From Arthrobacter sp. StoSoilB20 (lineage in GTDB: Bacteria; Actinomycetota; Actinomycetes; Actinomycetales; Micrococcaceae): a stretch of 64,000 nucleotides of DNA. Numbering within the stretch: the first letter of the stretch is position 1; the number at the start of each line of letters is the position of its first letter. The notes under the pieces were generated by a model. That model worked only from the letters and a program-made list of their open reading frames with translations. It did not search any database and was not told where the DNA came from. Location: assembly GCF_019977295.1 (NCBI RefSeq), contig NZ_AP024651.1, positions 1,984,001 to 2,048,000 on the forward strand, in the 5' to 3' direction. Of this stretch, positions 36,793-45,720 are shown in pieces. The position numbers were made by a program, and so were the translations under genes.

Positions 36793-38159
36793 CAGGCTGC
36801 CGTCGCGCCAGTGATGCCGGTGGTGGATTCGATGACGGGGCGCATTTTCTTCTCCAGTGCTTCGTAGAACATGGACAGGGGGAACTCATCGTCAAGGACC
36901 TGGTCGGTGAGTCCGCGGGGAGGACCGTCCAACGGCAGGGCATCCGGACCCTTGGCCCATACCGACGCCGGGTGGGCTGTGACGGTGCCGGAAATGAGTT
37001 CGTACGCAGCCAACCAGTGGGCGGCCTTGGGGCGGTCGATCGAACGCCAGTACAGTTCCTCGATCTTTGCGCCGAGTTCAACCACGACTGCAGCAGCATC
37101 TTCCCAGTCAATGGAGAGTTTGCTGTCGGTCCAGTGCAGAACGTGGTGCTGGTGCATCCAGGCGAACAGCAGTTGCCCGCCGAGCCCGTCGTAGTTGCGG
37201 ACGCGGCTGCCGGTGATGGCAAAACGGAAGATCCGGTCAAAGATCACCGCATACTGAACCAGTTTTGCGTGTTTCCGGGCATCGGGATCAGCGTTCTCGT
37301 CCTTTTCGATGCGCACCGACTCACGGAAAGCGGTCAGGTCGCAGCGCAGCTCCTCCAGTGAGTAGAGGAAGAACGGCATGCGCTGCTTGATCATGAATGG
37401 ATCAAAGGGAAGATCGCCACGCATGTGGGTCCGGTCGTGGATGAGGTCCCACATAACGAACGTACGCTGCGTGAGCTCCTGGTCCTCAATCAACTGGGCT
37501 GCATCCGCGGGAAGTTCCAGTGACGTAGTTGCTGCTGCTGCTTTGAGGACCCGACGGAAGCGTGCGGCTTCGCGGTCGGCGAAGATGGCGCCCCAAGTGA
37601 AGGTAGGAGTCTCGCGCACCGCGACCGTTTCGGGGAAGAGGACCGCTGAGTTGGTGTCGTACCCCGGAGTGAAATCGATGAAGCGGATGGGGACGAAGAG
37701 CTTGTTGGAGTACTCGCCTGCTTCCAGGCCTCCAATGAACTCCGGCCAGATAACCTCGATCAGGACGGCCTCGACCAGCCGGTTGGTGCTGCCGTTCTGC
37801 GTGTACATGGGGAAGACCACCAGGTGCTGGAGGCCGTCCACGCGAAGTTCCTGGGGCTGGAACGCCTGCAGGGAATCCAGGAAGTCAGGTACGCCAAAAC
37901 CGTCGTTCACCCACCGGCCGAAGTCTTCCACCAGCAACTCCAGGTAGCGGGCATCGTGGGGGAACAGGGGAGCCAGGGCGGTAATGGCTTCGCAGATCGT
38001 TGCGACGAGCGCGGCTGCCCCGGCGTGGGCAGCAGGATCGGCGATGGAGCCGTCCTGTTCCTGGTGTGCCTGGAGTGCTGTGGCCGCGGCCTTCAGCGAT
38101 GTCCACTCGGCGTTGTCGGCGGTGACACGCGGGAGGGTGGAGGTGGCGATGGTTGTCAT
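36792..38159 (-). CDS. DUF6421 family protein
   Basis: The 455-residue soluble protein matches the actinobacterial DUF6421 family, whose function I do not know. It carries candidate metal or catalytic residues in WDLIHDRTHMRGDLPFD (about 235-252), a LFAWMHQHHVLHW histidine cluster (about 345-358) and FIDFTPGYDTNSA. It heads an operon with an SDR and a threonine-aldolase-like enzyme, so it may take part in amino-acid or amino-alcohol metabolism; that is inference. Confidence 0.75.
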   Translation of the reverse strand: MTTIATSTLPRVTADNAEWTSLKAAATALQAHQEQDGSIADPAAHAGAAALVATICEAITALAPLFPHDARYLELLVEDFGRWVNDGFGVPDFLDSLQAFQPQELRVDGLQHLVVFPMYTQNGSTNRLVEAVLIEVIWPEFIGGLEAGEYSNKLFVPIRFIDFTPGYDTNSAVLFPETVAVRETPTFTWGAIFADREAARFRRVLKAAAATTSLELPADAAQLIEDQELTQRTFVMWDLIHDRTHMRGDLPFDPFMIKQRMPFFLYSLEELRCDLTAFRESVRIEKDENADPDARKHAKLVQYAVIFDRIFRFAITGSRVRNYDGLGGQLLFAWMHQHHVLHWTDSKLSIDWEDAAAVVVELGAKIEELYWRSIDRPKAAHWLAAYELISGTVTAHPASVWAKGPDALPLDGPPRGLTDQVLDDEFPLSMFYEALEKKMRPVIESTTGITGATAA

Positions 38160-38320
38160 GGAGCTCGGCCCTTTCCGAAGTAGTTATTGCTTCTGGGCCG
38201 AGCGTAGCAAGCGAAAAGCATTGCTAATCCAAAAAAGCCCTCAGCATAAGCAACTCTTGTTCTTCGGGTGCTTCTGTCCCGTTCGAGGTCCAGCGCGCAG
38301 CGTTTCTCCTCCGAACGATG

Positions 38321-38353
38321 CCGGACGGACCAGTGAATAGCTGGCCCGTCCGG
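38321..38353 (-). terminator. Hairpin after msrB
   Basis: CCGGACGGACCAG pairs with CTGGCCCGTCCGG (12 of 13 bp) around a 7-nt loop, starting 6 bp beyond the msrB stop on the minus strand. No long T-run. Confidence 0.55.
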
Positions 38354-38358
38354 ACGCG

Positions 38359-38799
38359 TCAGTTCTCTTCCGCGTTGACCAGGCGGAGGGAAACGGAATT
38401 GATGCAGAACCGCTGGTCGGTGGGAGTGCCGTAGCCCTCACCCTCGAACACGTGCCCCAAATGGGAATCACAGTTGGCGCAGCGGACCTCTACCCGGTCC
38501 ATCCCCATGGTGCGGTCATGAAGGTATCGGACCGTGCCTTCGGCCAGGGGAGCCCAGAACGAGGGCCAGCCGCAATGGGAATCGAACTTCTCCTTGCTGG
38601 TAAAAAGTTCGCTGCCACAAGCACGGCACTGATAGACGCCCTCGGTGTGGGTATCCCAGTACTCCCCGGTGTAGGGTCGCTCCGTTCCCGCCTGCCGCAG
38701 AACCCGGTATTCCTCCGGGGTTAACTCCTCGCGCCACTGGGCATCGCTCTTTTCCACGGGCGCAGCGGTTGTCTTGCTGGTGTTCTCAGGAGTGTTCAT
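38359..38799 (-). CDS. msrB: Peptide-methionine (R)-S-oxide reductase
   Basis: Reduces methionine-R-sulfoxide in proteins. The 146-residue protein has the two zinc CxxC pairs (YQCRACGS and VRCANCDSHLG), FDSHCGWPSFW, and the catalytic cysteine in RFCINSVSLRL. The ATG at 38799 is preferred because GGAG lies 5 nt upstream; a GTG at 38817 would overlap the upstream stop (GTGA). It follows the unknown gene at 38814. Confidence 0.94.
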   Translation of the reverse strand: MNTPENTSKTTAAPVEKSDAQWREELTPEEYRVLRQAGTERPYTGEYWDTHTEGVYQCRACGSELFTSKEKFDSHCGWPSFWAPLAEGTVRYLHDRTMGMDRVEVRCANCDSHLGHVFEGEGYGTPTDQRFCINSVSLRLVNAEEN

Positions 38800-38813
38800 G
38801 TCTTCTCCAACGC

Positions 38814-39305
38814 TCACGAGTCGCCGATAAATCCCGAACCCGCGTACAAATGCAGCACCGGAAGCCCCAATTGATCCTGGGCCTTGTTGGCCCAGTCCGT
38901 GTGGAACGTGTCGGCGATCGCGTGGGGCCGCGTGACCACCACAGCTTGAGCAGCATCCAGTGCCCGCACCTTGGCCACCAAGCCGGCCACCGCACCGCCG
39001 TCGACTACTTCACCGGTGACGCCACCACCCACGCCGGCCAAAGCCGCCAACGAGGCAGCCAACGTCTCCGACGCTTCAGCCCGCTCGGCTACCGGATCCG
39101 GTGACTGCGCAGTGAGCTCACGGAATGCCTTGGCAATATCGAGCAACGAGAGGTTCTCCAGGAAATCCACCAGGAGATGTCGCTCGGTATTGGCCGGAAC
39201 CAGTACAACAAGGGGCGTGTCACCGCCGTCCACCAGTTTGGCGATGTTTACGCGGTCGTCGGGGCCAAGGGGCTCTTCAGTCAGGATGACTATGGGATCA
39301 CTCAT
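38814..39305 (-). CDS. Conserved hypothetical protein with USP/Rossmann-like pattern
   Basis: The 163-residue protein alternates hydrophobic strands and helices: IVILTEEPL, TPLVVLVPANTERHLL, then AQAVVVTRPHAIADTF and LPVLHLYAG at the end, as in small alpha/beta (universal-stress-like) folds. No nucleotide-binding signature is clear. It is followed closely by msrB, so an oxidative-stress link is possible by context. Confidence 0.6.
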   Translation of the reverse strand: MSDPIVILTEEPLGPDDRVNIAKLVDGGDTPLVVLVPANTERHLLVDFLENLSLLDIAKAFRELTAQSPDPVAERAEASETLAASLAALAGVGGGVTGEVVDGGAVAGLVAKVRALDAAQAVVVTRPHAIADTFHTDWANKAQDQLGLPVLHLYAGSGFIGDS

Positions 39306-39452
39306 GGCTACAGCGTAGTCCCGCCCAACGTGCGTCCGCAGGCTTTTGCCGCCGAATCAACGCACTGAATCAACGCGCCGATTCAATGCACAGTGGCGCC
39401 GCGCGCCCGGCACCTGCACCAGGCACCGCCAAGGACCGGCAACAATGGAAGC

Positions 39453-40793
39453 ATGGCATCGACTAACCGGTCAGCGAGCGACGCTGCAGAGAACAAACTG
39501 TCCCTCCGCACCAAATGGGCCATCGGCGGCTTCCTCGCGGGCGGCACCCTCGCCGGACTGCTGGGCGCAGGATCCTCTGCGCTCGCCGTCTACTTTGCCC
39601 GCCGCGTCATCACCCCCGCTGCCAGGCATGAGGACCAGGAGGTCCTCGCCGTCATCCAGGGCGACAAGGGCCCCCAAGTCATCCTGGCCGCTACTCCCGA
39701 CACCACCATAGACGGCGTATTCAGCCTCTTCTTCGCCGGTGGTCAGGGCCATGCACGGATTGGCAGGATCGTGTCCTATTCCCCGGCCGAGCAGACCGTA
39801 CTCCGGGAGGTTGAAGAGGTCTACAGCGGAAATCTTGCAGAGGCGCGCCGTGGGTGGTGGAGCGGCGCCACCTACCCGGACCCGGCGTCGATTGGCCTGG
39901 TGGCCCAGGACGTGGACATAGCGGTCGACGGCGGTGTGGCACCTGCGTGGTTGGTCCGCGCCGAGGCGTCCAATCCGGCAGCGGTCTGGGCAATCATGGT
40001 CCACGGGCGTGGGGCCACACGCCTTGAAGGCCTTCGGGCTGTGCGAACGGCGCAGAGCCTGGGCATGGACAGCCTGCTCATCTCCTACCGCAACGACGGC
40101 CTTGCCCCGTCAGCCCTCGATGGACGCTACGGCCTGGGATCCACCGAATGGCGCGACGTAGAGGCTGCCATTGACTACGCGCGTGAACACGGAGCGGAGG
40201 AGATCGTGCTGTTCGGGTGGTCGATGGGCGGAGCGATCAGCCTCCAGACCGCCGATCTGTCCAGCCACCGGCATCTCATCCGGGCCCTGGTCCTGGATGC
40301 CCCTGTCATCAACTGGGTCAATGTCATGGCACACCATGCGCAGATGAACAGGATTCCCTACGCTGTGGGGCGCTACGGGCAGTTGATGCTGGGTCACCCG
40401 CTGGGGCGCAGGCTCACCGGTCTCGCGGCCCCCGTTGACCTCAAGGCAATGGATTGGGAAGCCCGGGCAGTGGAGCTGCGCACACCCACGCTTCTGATCC
40501 ATAGCGTTGACGATGACTACGTTCCGTTCGGACCCTCGGCGAGCCTTGCCGAGAAGAACCCGGAGATGGTGACCTTTGAGCCATTCAACGGCGCCCGGCA
40601 CACCAAGGAATGGAATGTGGACCCGGAACGGTGGGAGCGCATAGTGCGCTCATGGCTGCAGCGGCAGCTGGCACCGCGGAACAACCCGGGACAAGCGGGC
40701 GGAGCAGGGCCGGCGGACGGCACGGCCCAGGTACATGGTGGGGATTCTGTGGACGGTGGAGGCACAGTCGGCGTTCAGGGCCCTCGCGGCTGA
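39453..40793 (+). CDS. Membrane-anchored alpha/beta hydrolase
   Basis: The 446-residue protein has one N-terminal membrane helix (about 18-48, GFLAGGTLAGLLGAGSSALAVYF split across two lines of text) and an alpha/beta-hydrolase domain from about 175: HGRG oxyanion region, nucleophile elbow GWSMGG, Asp in LLIHSVDDDYVP and His in GARHTKEW. Probably an esterase or peptidase-like enzyme facing one side of the membrane. A Gly/Pro-rich tail follows. ATG 39453 with GGAAG upstream; the frame opens to 39393 without support. Confidence 0.8.
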   Translation: MASTNRSASDAAENKLSLRTKWAIGGFLAGGTLAGLLGAGSSALAVYFARRVITPAARHEDQEVLAVIQGDKGPQVILAATPDTTIDGVFSLFFAGGQGHARIGRIVSYSPAEQTVLREVEEVYSGNLAEARRGWWSGATYPDPASIGLVAQDVDIAVDGGVAPAWLVRAEASNPAAVWAIMVHGRGATRLEGLRAVRTAQSLGMDSLLISYRNDGLAPSALDGRYGLGSTEWRDVEAAIDYAREHGAEEIVLFGWSMGGAISLQTADLSSHRHLIRALVLDAPVINWVNVMAHHAQMNRIPYAVGRYGQLMLGHPLGRRLTGLAAPVDLKAMDWEARAVELRTPTLLIHSVDDDYVPFGPSASLAEKNPEMVTFEPFNGARHTKEWNVDPERWERIVRSWLQRQLAPRNNPGQAGGAGPADGTAQVHGGDSVDGGGTVGVQGPRG

Positions 40794-40806
40794 ACGCGCT
40801 GGCTGG

Positions 40807-41313
40807 TTAGCCTTGGGCCGTTGGCGTGGTCCCAATGGCCGCGACAGTGGCGTTGGTCAGCCGGACCAGGTCCGTCGGAGCAAGTTCGATGTCCAGCCCG
40901 CGCCGGCCGCCGGATACCAGGATGGCATCAAAGGCAAGCGCTGAAGCGTCAAGGACAGTGGGGGAGGGCTGGCGCTGCCCCAAGGGGGATATGCCGCCGA
41001 GCACGTAGCCGGTTCGGCGCTCCGCAGCCCTGGGATCTGCCATGGCTGCTTTTTTGGCTCCCAGCGCTGCCGCCACTGATTTCAGGTCCAGGTTGCCCGA
41101 TACGGGGACGATGGCCACGGCAAGGCGGGCTTCGACTTCAACCATGAGGGTTTTGAAGACCCGCGCCGGTTCAATGCCCAGGACCTCTGCTGCTTCCAGG
41201 CCGTAGCTGGTTGCTGCCGGGTCATGGACGTACGGGCGAAGCACAAAGGAAACGCCGGCCGCAGCCAGGGCTGCAGTGGCCGGCGTTCCCTGTGAAGCCA
41301 TCTTTTTGGCCAT
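40807..41313 (-). CDS. ybaK: Cys-tRNA(Pro)/Cys-tRNA(Cys) deacylase YbaK family
   Basis: Clears mis-charged aminoacyl-tRNA. The 168-residue protein shows the YbaK pattern: FVLRPYVHDP, VFKTLMVEV with the catalytic lysine, AIVPVSGNLDLKSVAAALGAKKAAMAD and TGYVLGGISPLGQRQ. Convergent to the hydrolase gene. SufE lies 35 bp upstream on the same strand, so it may end a short operon of sulfur-related genes. Confidence 0.9.
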   Translation of the reverse strand: MAKKMASQGTPATAALAAAGVSFVLRPYVHDPAATSYGLEAAEVLGIEPARVFKTLMVEVEARLAVAIVPVSGNLDLKSVAAALGAKKAAMADPRAAERRTGYVLGGISPLGQRQPSPTVLDASALAFDAILVSGGRRGLDIELAPTDLVRLTNATVAAIGTTPTAQG

Positions 41314-41348
41314 ACCGTGTGGTGTCGCCTTTCAGTGCTCTGACGGAA

Positions 41349-41807
41349 TCAGTGTTCCAACCGGTTGGCGGCTGCAACTTTGCGTTTGATGCGGCCGAGC
41401 ATGGCGGTCATTCCCCGCATCCGCAGGGGAGTGATGGCCCTGGTCAGGCCCAGCAGTTCAGGCATGTCATCCGGGACGGCGAGGATTTCTTCGGCCGTTA
41501 ATCCGTCGAGTCCCTCGTGCAGGACACCGGCGAAGCCGCGGGTGGTCGGCGCTTCCTGGGGAGCCTTGAAGAAGAGCCGGTACTTCCGGACGCCATCAGG
41601 ATTCTTCTCCGACTCGATCGTGAGGAACAGCGGAGATTGGCACTCCACAACCTGTTCCAGCAACTCGGGGTGGTCCTTCAAGCGTTCCGGAAGCTCCGGC
41701 AGTCCCCTGGAGAACTCAAGCAGGAGCTGGAGGCGGTCGGGCTCCGTCAGTGCCTGGAAGTCATCGACGATTTCCGCCAACGCGGTGGGCAAAGTGTACG
41801 TACTCAT
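41349..41807 (-). CDS. sufE: SufE-family sulfur acceptor
   Basis: The 152-residue protein accepts persulfide sulfur on a cysteine, here in VVECQSPLFLTIE near residue 56, and shows the SufE ending with LGLTRAITPLRMRGM. In Fe-S assembly SufE works with a cysteine desulfurase, but in actinobacteria SufE homologues also sit beside rhodanese-like sulfurtransferases, as here. ATG 41807 is preferred (GGAAGAG upstream) over the open frame to 41825. Confidence 0.88.
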   Translation of the reverse strand: MSTYTLPTALAEIVDDFQALTEPDRLQLLLEFSRGLPELPERLKDHPELLEQVVECQSPLFLTIESEKNPDGVRKYRLFFKAPQEAPTTRGFAGVLHEGLDGLTAEEILAVPDDMPELLGLTRAITPLRMRGMTAMLGRIKRKVAAANRLEH

Positions 41808-41880
41808 CTCTTCCAGCTTACGCACAACCGGGGCGGAATGGCTCTGTGTGCCGCAACACTACGGGACTCCCGTTCACGTA

Positions 41881-42807
41881 TCAGCTGCGAGCGAAGGCGG
41901 CCGGTACCGAGCCCCGATCGGCGCCCTTGACGATGGGAACGCGTACTGCGTTGCCCCACTCCGTCCAGGAGCCGTCGTAGTTGCGCACGGAATCAAAGCC
42001 CAGCAGGTATTTGAGCGCGAACCACGTGTGGCTTGAACGTTCGCCGATCCGGCAGTAGGCCACCACGTCATCGCCGGCTTCGAGCCCGGCTTCACCCAGG
42101 TACAGGGCTTCAAGCTGTTCGCGGCTGCGGTAGGTGCCATCTTCTGCAGCTGCACGTGCCCACGGAATCGATGCTGCCGTGGGGATGTGGCCGCCGCGGA
42201 GGGCGCCTTCTTCGGGGTAGGCAGGCATGTGGGTACGTTGGCCGGTGTATTCCTCGGGGGAGCGGACATCGATCAGCGGGTTGCCCAGGTGCGCCAGGAC
42301 GTCTTCCTTGAACGCACGGATGGGGGCGTCATTGCGCTCCACCACGGGATATTCGCCGACGCCGGGCTGGGAAGCGTCGGTGGTGAGAGCGCGTCCTTCT
42401 GCGATCCACTTGTCGCGCCCGCCGTCAAGGAGCCGGACGTCTTCGTGGCCGAAGAGAGTGAAAACCCAGAGGGCGTAAGCAGCCCACCAGTTGGACTTGT
42501 CCCCATAGATGACCACGGTGCTGTCACGGGAGATTCCCTTGGACGCAGCGAGGGCAGCGAACGCGGCACCGTCGACGTAGTCACGGGTGACCTCGTCGTT
42601 CAGGTCGGTGTGCCAGTCGATCTTCACGGCCCCCGGGATATGCCCGGTCTCGTAGAGGAGGACATCTTCATCGGACTCCACAACTACCAGCTTGCCGTCG
42701 GCGATGGCACCGTCGGCCAGGGCTGATGCCAGCCACTCTGTGGAGACGAGGCGTTCCGGGTTTGCGTATGCGGCAAACTTTTCGTTCTGTTCAACGGGGT
42801 AGGACAT
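41881..42807 (-). CDS. Thiosulfate sulfurtransferase (tandem rhodanese, CysA2/SseA type)
   Basis: Transfers sulfane sulfur from thiosulfate to an acceptor such as cyanide or a thiol. The 308-residue protein has an inactive N-terminal rhodanese domain (about 15-145) and an active C-terminal one (about 170-290) with loop [15 protein letters not shown], whose cysteine is the nucleophile. It is 73 bp upstream of sufE on the same strand, suggesting a sulfur relay from rhodanese to SufE. ATG at 42807. Confidence 0.92.
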   Translation of the reverse strand: MSYPVEQNEKFAAYANPERLVSTEWLASALADGAIADGKLVVVESDEDVLLYETGHIPGAVKIDWHTDLNDEVTRDYVDGAAFAALAASKGISRDSTVVIYGDKSNWWAAYALWVFTLFGHEDVRLLDGGRDKWIAEGRALTTDASQPGVGEYPVVERNDAPIRAFKEDVLAHLGNPLIDVRSPEEYTGQRTHMPAYPEEGALRGGHIPTAASIPWARAAAEDGTYRSREQLEALYLGEAGLEAGDDVVAYCRIGERSSHTWFALKYLLGFDSVRNYDGSWTEWGNAVRVPIVKGADRGSVPAAFARS

Positions 42808-42974
42808 GGTGATGGCCTTTCACTGACAACGGACGGGAGCCAGGCCGTGGAAAATGGTGCAGGTGCCAGCCCGGCGTTCTCCCAACACTAACCACGGGCT
42901 GCCCGGATTGCTTCCCGGCGGTCACACGATGAAACATGTGCTTGGTCACGTGTCCTTCCCGGACCTTCCAATGC

Positions 42975-43002
42975 CGGTATTCTTGCTGGGGACCTAATAC
43001 CG
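42975..43002. promoter_or_regulatory. Inverted repeat at the zapE promoter
   Basis: CGGTATT and AATACCG form a perfect 7-bp inverted repeat with a 14-nt spacer, ending 15 bp before the zapE GTG. A TATTCT hexamer in the left arm could be a -10, so the repeat may be an operator. Confidence 0.35.
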
Positions 43003-43017
43003 AAGGAACGGACCACC

Positions 43018-44058
43018 GTGGTACAGATCGAACAACTGGCTGCCCGCACACCGGCAGTCTCCGTGGAGGAACTCCTCAAGGGTTTCTACCCCTCTCCGCG
43101 ATTCGGAGAGGTCTCGTTCGACAGTTACCGTCCCGATCCCTCGCAGCCGAGCCAGGCCAACGCAGTGAAGCTCCTTTCGGCCTTCGCCGACGGGGTTGGT
43201 TCCGAGGACAGTGGCGGATTGTTCAAGAAGCTCTTCGCCAAAAAGGCTCCGGCCACCAGGGCAGGAATCTACCTTGACGGTGGTTTTGGAGTGGGCAAAA
43301 CCCACCTCCTGGCCTCCTTGTGGCACAGGTCTCCGGGCCCCAAGGCATTCGGCACGTTCGTGGAATACACCAACCTGGTTGGGGCGCTTTCGTTCCGCAA
43401 GACCGTCGAGGCCCTGAGCAGCTACAAGCTGGTCTGCATCGACGAATTCGAACTCGATGATCCAGGCGACACCGTGTTGATGTCCCGCCTCATGCGCGAA
43501 CTCGCCGACGCCGGCGTCAAACTGGCCGCCACATCGAACACCTTGCCTGGCTCACTGGGTGAGGGGCGCTTTGCCGCCGTCGATTTCCAGCGCGAGATCC
43601 AGGTTCTTGCCGACCAATTCGATGTTGTCAGGATCGACGGCGAGGATTTCCGGCACCGCGGCTTGCCTGCTGCTCCGGCACCCCTCAAGACTGAAGAACT
43701 CAAGCACCGCATGAAGGCCGAATTTGCTGGCAAGACGGTGGCAGTGGACGATTTCCGCACACTGGTCAACCATCTGGCTGCGGTTCACCCCAGCCGCTAC
43801 CGGCAGCTCATCTCCGGCGTCGAAGCAGTGGTCTGGAGCGACGTCGAAACCATCACGGAACAGGCTGTGGCCCTCCGCTTTGTGGTGTTGGCGGACAGGC
43901 TCTATGACAAGGATGTGCCCATCCTGGCCAGTGGCGTCCCCTTCGACAAGCTCTTTACCGAAGAGATGATGACCGGCGGCTATACCAAGAAGTACTTCCG
44001 TGCTGTGTCCAGGCTGACAGCGCTTGCCCGCGAGGCGCAAAACCACGAGCCTGCCTGA
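43018..44058 (+). CDS. zapE: Cell division protein ZapE (AFG1-like ATPase)
   Basis: The 346-residue AAA-type ATPase has Walker A GGFGVGKT at 88-95, Walker B LVCIDEFELDD and the family motif FRHRGLP. In E. coli ZapE acts at the Z-ring under stress; the mitochondrial relative AFG1/LACE1 handles membrane protein turnover. GTG start with GAAGGAAC upstream. It converges on benE with only one base between the stop codons, leaving no room for a separate terminator. Confidence 0.92.
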   Translation: MVQIEQLAARTPAVSVEELLKGFYPSPRFGEVSFDSYRPDPSQPSQANAVKLLSAFADGVGSEDSGGLFKKLFAKKAPATRAGIYLDGGFGVGKTHLLASLWHRSPGPKAFGTFVEYTNLVGALSFRKTVEALSSYKLVCIDEFELDDPGDTVLMSRLMRELADAGVKLAATSNTLPGSLGEGRFAAVDFQREIQVLADQFDVVRIDGEDFRHRGLPAAPAPLKTEELKHRMKAEFAGKTVAVDDFRTLVNHLAAVHPSRYRQLISGVEAVVWSDVETITEQAVALRFVVLADRLYDKDVPILASGVPFDKLFTEEMMTGGYTKKYFRAVSRLTALAREAQNHEPA

Positions 44059-44059
44059 C

Positions 44060-45277
44060 TCACGCTTTCTGTACTGGTTCGCGGCTCTTGAGCATCCAGC
44101 GAACCAGGATGCCTCCGGCAAGCGCCCAGAACGCGGCGCCCACACCGGCGAAGCTGAGGCCTGACGCTGCCAGCAGGAAAGTGATGCAGGCTGGTATGCG
44201 TTCCTCTGCGACGGCCAGCGCAGAGGAAATGGACGCCGCCAAGGTCCCCAGGAGTGCCAGGCCGGCTACGGCTTCCAACAGCCCCGATGGTGCCGCCGCT
44301 ACCAAGGTCACCAGGGCCGCCGAAGCTGCGGCCAGGACCAGGTAGGCCAAACCGGAGACGAACGCTGCGATCCAACGCCTGCTGTGGTTCCTGCCCGCCT
44401 CCTCGCCCGCTGCCAGGGCTGCGCTGAGGGCGGCAAGGTTGATTGCATGGCCGCCGAATGGCGCTCCCACGATGGTTCCGGCTCCGGTGACCAGCATGGA
44501 GGAACGCCAAGGTGTGGTGTAACCAAACGACTTCAGGACAGCGACTCCCGGGATGTTCTGGGAGGCCATGGTGACGATGAACAAGGGCAAGGCCAGCCCT
44601 ACTGCCGCCTCCACGGAGAAAGCCGGTGTGGTCCACTCCAACCTTGGCAAGAGACTGTCCACGGGGATCTGGACGCCGTTGGAGGCAATGTGGATTCCGA
44701 TAACGGCCAGGGCCACCAGCAACGATGCCGGGACTGACCACCGCGGCGCGAACTTCATCAGGACAACCCAGCACAGGACCACGGGAGCAATCAGCAGCGG
44801 AGCCGATCCCAGCGACTTGAAAGGAGCCAGGCACAGGGGGAGCAGGACTCCGGCAAGCATGGCTTGGGCAAGTGCCGTCGGGATTTTTGCCATGAGCCGC
44901 CCCAATACCGGCAACAGTCCAGTCAGGACGATCAGCACCCCAACCATAAGGAACGCCCCCACGGCAGCCGGCCATCCGCCGTCGACCGTTCCGGCTGAGG
45001 CGAGCAGCGCCGCCCCGGGCGTGGACCAGGCGAGCGTCACCGGCAACCTGGAACGCCAGGACAGCCACAGGATTCCAAGGCCAAAGGTGAGGGTGAGAGC
45101 GAGTAGTCCGCTCGATGCCTGGGCCTGGTTGGCGCCCACCGCCTGCAGGCCGGCAAGGACGACGGCAAATGATGAGGTGAAACCCACCAGCGCGGTGACG
45201 ATACCGGCGGTAATCGGAGGTCCCAGTGTCTCCCGGCTGGAACTGTCGTGCGTTCGGGGCGGGGAGACGGAAGGCAT
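44060..45277 (-). CDS. benE: Benzoate/H+ symporter BenE family transporter
   Basis: The 405-residue integral membrane protein has 11-12 hydrophobic helices. BenE signatures visible are LAWSTPGAALL, FFIVTMASQNIPGVAVL-like (LPLFIVTMASQNIPG) and GAPFGGHAINLAA. The family imports benzoate with protons, but many members have unknown substrates and no benzoate catabolic gene is nearby. ATG 45277 is taken as the start, with TACGTT 7 nt before it and no Shine-Dalgarno, suggesting a leaderless message; TTG 45286 is the alternative. Confidence 0.88.
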   Translation of the reverse strand: MPSVSPPRTHDSSSRETLGPPITAGIVTALVGFTSSFAVVLAGLQAVGANQAQASSGLLALTLTFGLGILWLSWRSRLPVTLAWSTPGAALLASAGTVDGGWPAAVGAFLMVGVLIVLTGLLPVLGRLMAKIPTALAQAMLAGVLLPLCLAPFKSLGSAPLLIAPVVLCWVVLMKFAPRWSVPASLLVALAVIGIHIASNGVQIPVDSLLPRLEWTTPAFSVEAAVGLALPLFIVTMASQNIPGVAVLKSFGYTTPWRSSMLVTGAGTIVGAPFGGHAINLAALSAALAAGEEAGRNHSRRWIAAFVSGLAYLVLAAASAALVTLVAAAPSGLLEAVAGLALLGTLAASISSALAVAEERIPACITFLLAASGLSFAGVGAAFWALAGGILVRWMLKSREPVQKA

Positions 45278-45323
45278 AAAGACCAACGTACCCGACCGTC
45301 AGAGGGTGGGCGTTAAACGCCAA

Positions 45324-45359
45324 GGGCACCGGTGGCGCCTCTCGGCGGGACCGGTGCCC
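45324..45359 (-). terminator. Hairpin after the Rv0909-like gene
   Basis: GGGCACCGGT / ACCGGTGCCC perfect 10-bp stem, about 33 bp beyond the stop of the small antitoxin-like gene on the minus strand. Confidence 0.6.
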
Positions 45360-45391
45360 CCTTGACGTATCTGGTACGGCGGCTCAGGCAG

Positions 45392-45619
45392 CTATGGCTG
45401 CTTCGGCTCATCCGTGACGGGAGCCTGTCCAGGCTGACCGTCGTTCTTGGCCACGAAGTCGGAAGCGGCGTTCTGGACCTTGTCGACGTGGCCGGCATAC
45501 TTGCCGCCCGTCTTCTCGTCCACAAAATCCCCGGCCTTTTCGATGCCATTCTTGATGGCTTCTTCGTTGCCTTGAATGAGACCCTGAGCCTTGCCCTTCA
45601 GGTCGTCAATTAAACCCAC
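45392..45619 (-). CDS. Rv0909/MT0933-family antitoxin-like protein
   Basis: The 75-residue protein begins GLIDDLKGKAQGLIQGNEE and continues IKNGIEKAGDFVDEKTGGKY, the amphipathic-helix pattern of the MT0933 antitoxin family (also loosely like CsbD). Starts at GTG 45619 with GGGAGGTG 3-4 nt upstream; the longer frame to 46081 runs antisense into the permease and is not real. The Rv0910-type toxin partner expected next to it is not visible on either side, so this may be an orphan or have another job. Confidence 0.8.
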   Translation of the reverse strand: MGLIDDLKGKAQGLIQGNEEAIKNGIEKAGDFVDEKTGGKYAGHVDKVQNAASDFVAKNDGQPGQAPVTDEPKQP

Positions 45620-45720
45620 GGGCACCTCCCTTCCATCGCGGAGCCAGTTCGCTCCTCCGCGTCCGACCCTAACACCACTTTTCAAGGGTGCCAAGGGTTC
45701 CGGATTGGCCTGTGGATAAA

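Noticed and set aside
43980..45329. 449-codon minus frame overlapping benE
   Set aside because: benE in the neighbouring minus frame has clear transporter helices; this one gives a Gly/Arg/Pro-rich shadow.
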